Shown in pieces: positions 60,403-64,000 of a DNA stretch of 64,000 nt (position 1 is its first letter; each line of letters starts with the position of its first letter). This DNA is from Pseudothauera rhizosphaerae (lineage in GTDB: Bacteria > Pseudomonadota > Gammaproteobacteria > Burkholderiales > Rhodocyclaceae). The notes below the pieces were generated by a model. The model did no database searches, had not been told where the DNA came from, and saw only the letters and a program-made list of their open reading frames with translations. The DNA lies in NCBI RefSeq assembly GCF_004801305.1, contig NZ_SSOD01000012.1, forward strand, positions 1 through 64,000. Direction: 5' to 3'. The translations under genes and the position numbers were made by a program.

Positions 60403-60891
60403 TCAGGCGCCGCCGCGGCCCACCGGCAGCGCGCTGTGGTCCACCACCCGGCGCAGCACGAAGCTGGAATGCACGCCGGTGACGCCGGGAATGCGGGTGA
60501 TGCGCTGGAGCAGCAGTTCCTGGTAGGCGTCCATGTCGGCCACCACCACCTTCAGCTGGTAGTCCGCATCCTGGCCGGTGATCAGCAGGCATTCCTGCAC
60601 TTCGGGGATCGCGGCCACGTCGGCCTCGAAGCGCTCGAAGCGCTCCGGCGTGTGGCGGTCCATGGAGATGTGAATGAGCGCCATCAGCGCCAGACCCAGC
60701 CTCTTCGCGTCCAGCAGGGCCCGGTAGCCGGTGATGAGGCCGGATTCCTCCAGCGCGCGCACCCGGCGCAGGCAGGACGAGGGGGACAGGGCGACGCGGT
60801 CGGCCAGATCCTGGTTGCTGATGCGGCCATCGCGCTGCAGCAGTTCGAGGATGTGGCGGTCGTAGCGGTCGAGATGCATGCTGCTGGCCAT
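60403..60891 (-). CDS. Lrp/AsnC-family transcriptional regulator
   Basis: A 162-residue regulator: N-terminal helix-turn-helix (ILELLQRDGRISNQDLADRV, then LSPSSCLRRVRAL) and a C-terminal RAM ligand-binding domain (DADYQLKVVVADMDAYQELL). Divergent from leuA, it may respond to leucine or another amino acid and control leuA. A second ATG 15 bases in is a possible start. Confidence 0.92.
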   Translation of the reverse strand: MASSMHLDRYDRHILELLQRDGRISNQDLADRVALSPSSCLRRVRALEESGLITGYRALLDAKRLGLALMALIHISMDRHTPERFERFEADVAAIPEVQECLLITGQDADYQLKVVVADMDAYQELLLQRITRIPGVTGVHSSFVLRRVVDHSALPVGRGGA

Positions 60892-60917
60892 GGAACATCA
60901 CCGTTCGGATGAAAATT

Positions 60918-60944
60918 GCACGATTTATATCATACCTGCACGAA
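60918..60944. promoter_or_regulatory. Candidate Lrp-type operator between Lrp gene and leuA
   Basis: TGCACGA occurs at 60918-60924 and again at 60938-60944, 20 bases apart (two helical turns), flanking the AT-rich TTTATATCAT. Same-face spacing suits a multimeric Lrp-like protein. No experimental support. Confidence 0.4.
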
Positions 60945-61053
60945 TCTGCCTGAAATACCCCTGTCGCACCGCAACAACGCAATCAATCACCGCCCCGCCC
61001 TGCGTAACATTGCTCCATCCCCGAGCCGTAATCAGAACCCCTGGAGCGCCGCC

Positions 61054-62751
61054 ATGATGTTGCAGGACCCTGCCGCCAAGTACCGCCCCTTCGCCCCCAT
61101 CCGCCTCGCCGACCGCCAATGGCCCAACCGGGTCATCGACAAGGCCCCCATCTGGATGAGCACCGACCTGCGCGACGGCAACCAGGCCCTGTTCGAGCCC
61201 ATGAACGTGGAACGCAAGATGCGCATGTTCCGCACCGTGTGCGCGGTGGGCTTCAAGGAGATCGAGGTGGGCTTTCCGTCGGCGTCGCAAACCGACTTCG
61301 ACTTCGTCCGCCACCTGATCGAAGGCGGCCACGTGCCGGCGGACGTGACCATCGAGGTACTCACCCAGGCCCGCGAAGACCTCATCCGCCGCACCATGGC
61401 ATCCATCCGCGGGGCGCGCCGGGCCATCGTGCACGTCTACAACGCCACCTCGCCGGCCTTCCGGGAGATCGTGTTCGGTATGGAGAAGCCCGAGGTGGTC
61501 GCCCTGGCCGTCTCCGCGGTGCGGCTCATCAAGGAGACCGCCGCCAGCATGCCGGACACCGAGATCGTGCTGCAGTACAGCCCGGAGACCTTCTCGGCCA
61601 CGGAACTGGAATTCGCCAGGGAGGTGTGCGACGCGGTGACCGCGGAATGGGGCGCGACGCCGGCGAACAAGGTCATCCTCAACCTCCCCGCCACGGTGGA
61701 GGTCGCCACCCCCAACGTCTACGCCGACCAGGTGGAATGGATGCACCGCCACCTCGCCCGCCGCGACAGCGTGATCCTCTCGCTCCACCCCCACAATGAC
61801 CGCGGCACGGGCGTGGCCGCCGCCGAACTGGGCATGATGGCCGGCGCCGACCGGGTGGAGGGCTGCCTCTTCGGCAACGGGGAGCGCACCGGCAACGTGG
61901 ACATCGTCACCCTGGCGCTCAACCTCTACACCCAGGGCGTCTCGCCCGGGCTCGACTTCTCCGACATCAACGCGGTTGCGCGCACCGTCGAGTACTGCAA
62001 CCAGTTGCCCATCCACCCACGCCACCCCTATGTGGGGGATCTCGTGTTCACGGCCTTCTCCGGCTCCCACCAGGACGCCATCAGGAAGGGATTCGCCGCC
62101 CAAAAGGCGGACGCCCCGTGGAACGTGCCCTACCTGCCCATCGACCCCGCCGACCTGGGCCGCAGCTACGACTCGGTGATCCGCGTGAACAGCCAGTCCG
62201 GCAAGGGCGGCATCGCCTACCTGCTGGAGACCGAGTACGGCATCGCCATGCCGCGCCGCCTGCAGGTGGAGTTCTCCCGCGAGGTGCAGAAGGTGACGGA
62301 TGCCACCGGCACCGAGATGAGCGCCGCGGCGATCTGGGAGCTCTTCAGCGCCACCTATCTCGCCACGGCTGAACCCGTGCGCTACGTGGAGCACCACCTC
62401 TTCGAGCACGGGCAGATGCAGGGCATCCGCCTGGTGGTGGAGATCGCCGGCACGCGGCACCTGCTCAAGGGCGAGGGCAACGGCCCCATCGACGCCGCGG
62501 TGCATGCGCTGCAGGGCGCCGGCATCCACGCCACCGTACGCAGCTACGAGGAACGCTCGCTGGCCCCCAGCCACGACGCCGGCGAAGCGCGCGCCTGCGC
62601 CTTCCTGGAACTCACCGCGGACGGCCGCGGCGACCGCTACGGCGTGGGGCTGGACGGCAACATCGTCACCGCGTCCATCCGGGCGCTCGTGAGCGGTGTG
62701 AACCGCCTCGGCGTGGAAGCCGCCGGCACGCCACGCACGCTGGCGGCCTGA
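61054..62751 (+). CDS. leuA: 2-isopropylmalate synthase, long form
   Basis: A 565-residue enzyme condensing acetyl-CoA with 2-oxoisovalerate, the first committed step to leucine. The HMGL-like TIM barrel has [14 protein letters not shown] and the metal-binding [11 protein letters not shown]; the C-terminal regulatory (leucine-sensing) domain begins near residue 440. Length and [18 protein letters not shown] fit the second LeuA type (about 560 residues) rather than the 510-residue E. coli type. ATG 61054 follows CTGGAGCG. Confidence 0.95.
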   Translation: MMLQDPAAKYRPFAPIRLADRQWPNRVIDKAPIWMSTDLRDGNQALFEPMNVERKMRMFRTVCAVGFKEIEVGFPSASQTDFDFVRHLIEGGHVPADVTIEVLTQAREDLIRRTMASIRGARRAIVHVYNATSPAFREIVFGMEKPEVVALAVSAVRLIKETAASMPDTEIVLQYSPETFSATELEFAREVCDAVTAEWGATPANKVILNLPATVEVATPNVYADQVEWMHRHLARRDSVILSLHPHNDRGTGVAAAELGMMAGADRVEGCLFGNGERTGNVDIVTLALNLYTQGVSPGLDFSDINAVARTVEYCNQLPIHPRHPYVGDLVFTAFSGSHQDAIRKGFAAQKADAPWNVPYLPIDPADLGRSYDSVIRVNSQSGKGGIAYLLETEYGIAMPRRLQVEFSREVQKVTDATGTEMSAAAIWELFSATYLATAEPVRYVEHHLFEHGQMQGIRLVVEIAGTRHLLKGEGNGPIDAAVHALQGAGIHATVRSYEERSLAPSHDAGEARACAFLELTADGRGDRYGVGLDGNIVTASIRALVSGVNRLGVEAAGTPRTLAA

Positions 62752-62766
62752 GCGGGACGAAAGGGT

Positions 62767-64000
62767 TCAGGGGCGCGCCGGCGCGTCCCCGAGCCGGCGT
62801 TCCAGCAAGCGCAGGCGTTCCTCGATGGCGCTGCCCACGCGGATCTGCGGGTTGGAGTAGCCGTCGTCCTTGCCCGCCTCCTTCTCCCGCTGCTCGATCA
62901 GCGGGCGCGCCGCGGCGTGGGCTTCGGCGAAGGAACGGGTGTGGCTGCGCAACTGCTCGTCGAACACGGCGCGGCCGAAGTAGGTCAGCTCGGAGCGGCG
63001 CCCGCAGCCGTAGGAGGTGTTCTCTGCGTCCGCTGCGGTCATCACCAGCGTGTGCTCGTCGGCCAGCGGCTCGATCCAGTTCCCCGAATAGCAGGCCGAC
63101 ACGGAGATGACCCGGTTGCGGATGCCCGCCTGGTCCAGCCACTGCTTGAGAATCTCCGGAGTGATCGCCTCCACCGTCATGGGCCAGAAGCTCGCCGCCA
63201 GTTCGCCATCCGCCGCGCCGTGGGAGGTCAGGTGCAGGAACAGGATGTCCTCCTCCCTGTCCATCAGGTGCGCCACGTGGTGGATGGCCCGCTCCAGGTT
63301 CAGCGGCGTCGCCCACGGCCACTGCTCCAGCGTGTCCACGCTGTTGACCAGTTGCAGGGTGTGGCGGCCGGCGCCGAAGCGCTGCTGCATGACCTCGGCC
63401 ACCATGGCGCTTTCGCGGCGGAACACGTCCTCGTAGCCGTAGGGCGCGAAGGTCAGCGCGTACAGCTCCACCTCGCCGGGGCGCTGGCCTTCCAGCTCCT
63501 GCAGGCGCTCGGCGAGCAGCTTGGGCTGGCGTTCCATCAAGCCTTGAGTCAGGCGCAGCCATTCGCGCTTGTCGGACGACTCGCTGTCGGACTCCCGGGC
63601 CACCCATAGGGCTTCCCCGTTCTGGCTGCCCTCGAATACATTCATGCCCAGCACCAGCACCGCCGCCCCGGCGGCCAGCACCCGGCGCCCGGTGCCGCGC
63701 ATCAGCACCAGCCAGTGGGCCAGGCCCATCACGCCCAAGGCGGCGATCCATGCGCCCCACCACACCATGGGTGGAACCACCTCCTGCGGCACCCGCACCG
63801 CCAGGGCGCCCAGCGGCAGGAAGACGACCGCGAGGAAGCAGCCCTGGGCCAGCAGCAGGCAGAACAGGTGTGCCGCGCCGGGTGCGCGGATCGCAGGGTC
63901 GCCGGTGCGGCGCAGGTACAGCGCATAGCACAGCCAGGCCGCCAGCAGGGTGCTCAGCCAGCCGAAGAGCAGCGTGCGCAGATTGAAGTCCGCCGGCCCC
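62767..64000 (-). CDS. Membrane-anchored C13-like (caspase-fold) cysteine peptidase, partial
   Basis: At least 410 residues; the frame is open to the right edge, so the N terminus is missing. Visible membrane helices include LLFGWLSTLLAAWLCYALYL, LFCLLLAQGCFLAVVFLPLG and WGAWIAALGVMGLAHWLVL, plus a fourth (VLAAGAAVLVLGMNVF). The soluble C-terminal domain has the histidine motif LHLTSHGAADGEL and the cysteine motif VISVSACYSGNWIEPL, the catalytic dyad of clan CD peptidases such as the C13/legumain group. Substrate unknown. The GTG at 63798 is an internal codon, not the start. Confidence 0.85.
   Translation of the reverse strand, partial: GPADFNLRTLLFGWLSTLLAAWLCYALYLRRTGDPAIRAPGAAHLFCLLLAQGCFLAVVFLPLGALAVRVPQEVVPPMVWWGAWIAALGVMGLAHWLVLMRGTGRRVLAAGAAVLVLGMNVFEGSQNGEALWVARESDSESSDKREWLRLTQGLMERQPKLLAERLQELEGQRPGEVELYALTFAPYGYEDVFRRESAMVAEVMQQRFGAGRHTLQLVNSVDTLEQWPWATPLNLERAIHHVAHLMDREEDILFLHLTSHGAADGELAASFWPMTVEAITPEILKQWLDQAGIRNRVISVSACYSGNWIEPLADEHTLVMTAADAENTSYGCGRRSELTYFGRAVFDEQLRSHTRSFAEAHAAARPLIEQREKEAGKDDGYSNPQIRVGSAIEERLRLLERRLGDAPARP

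Overview
The window looks like a GC-rich betaproteobacterial chromosome, most plausibly Rhodocyclales (Azoarcus/Thauera type). This is inferred from coding style, ubiE/ubiJ, a Gly(CCC) tRNA with encoded CCA, and the order mnmG-rsmG-parA-parB-atpIBEFHAGDC, which usually lies near the replication origin. No species-level marker was tested.

Layout. Positions 1-123 hold what looks like the end of an IS5-type insertion sequence, running off the left edge. Positions 126-2669 are a CRISPR array of 39 identical 36-bp repeats and 38 spacers. Read on the minus strand, the repeat begins GTTGTAGCTCCCTCTCTCA, like type II-C (Neisseria Cas9) repeats. No cas gene is in the window. The array is followed by a LysR regulator, a DUF1127 protein, sppA, and the thiS-thiG-trmB cluster.

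Positions 8188-30835 form an iron-acquisition island. It has four consecutive Fur box / FecI sigma / FecR anti-sigma / TonB-dependent receptor cassettes. The first three receptors are close paralogues; the first carries one in-frame TAG where the other two have CAG. Cassettes three and four are followed by inner-membrane accessory genes (DUF3649, PepSY, DUF3325) and a predicted DUF5916-like outer-membrane protein. Regulators of cassettes 1 and 4 form one lineage and those of 2, 3 and 5 another, and the Fur boxes split the same way.

Positions 30937-50250 are housekeeping: glutamine amidotransferase, HIT protein, phoB-phoR, a DUF971 protein, ubiE, a Tim44-like protein, ubiJ, the complete F1Fo ATP synthase operon, parAB, rsmG and mnmG. 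Positions 58203 down to 50410 are a fifth sigma/anti-sigma/receptor cassette fused to heme oxygenase, a DUF454 protein, exbB, exbD and tonB, making a self-contained TonB-powered uptake operon, probably for heme. Its promoter side abuts a truncated, frameshifted LysR remnant. The right end holds a DMT-family exporter, AraC and Lrp regulators, a divergent leuA, and a membrane-anchored C13-like cysteine peptidase that runs off the right edge.

The five cassettes suggest cell-surface signalling: each receptor senses its ligand through an N-terminal STN domain, FecR relays this across the inner membrane and FecI activates the receptor gene. The only exbB-exbD-tonB set in the window sits in the heme operon and could energise all five receptors.
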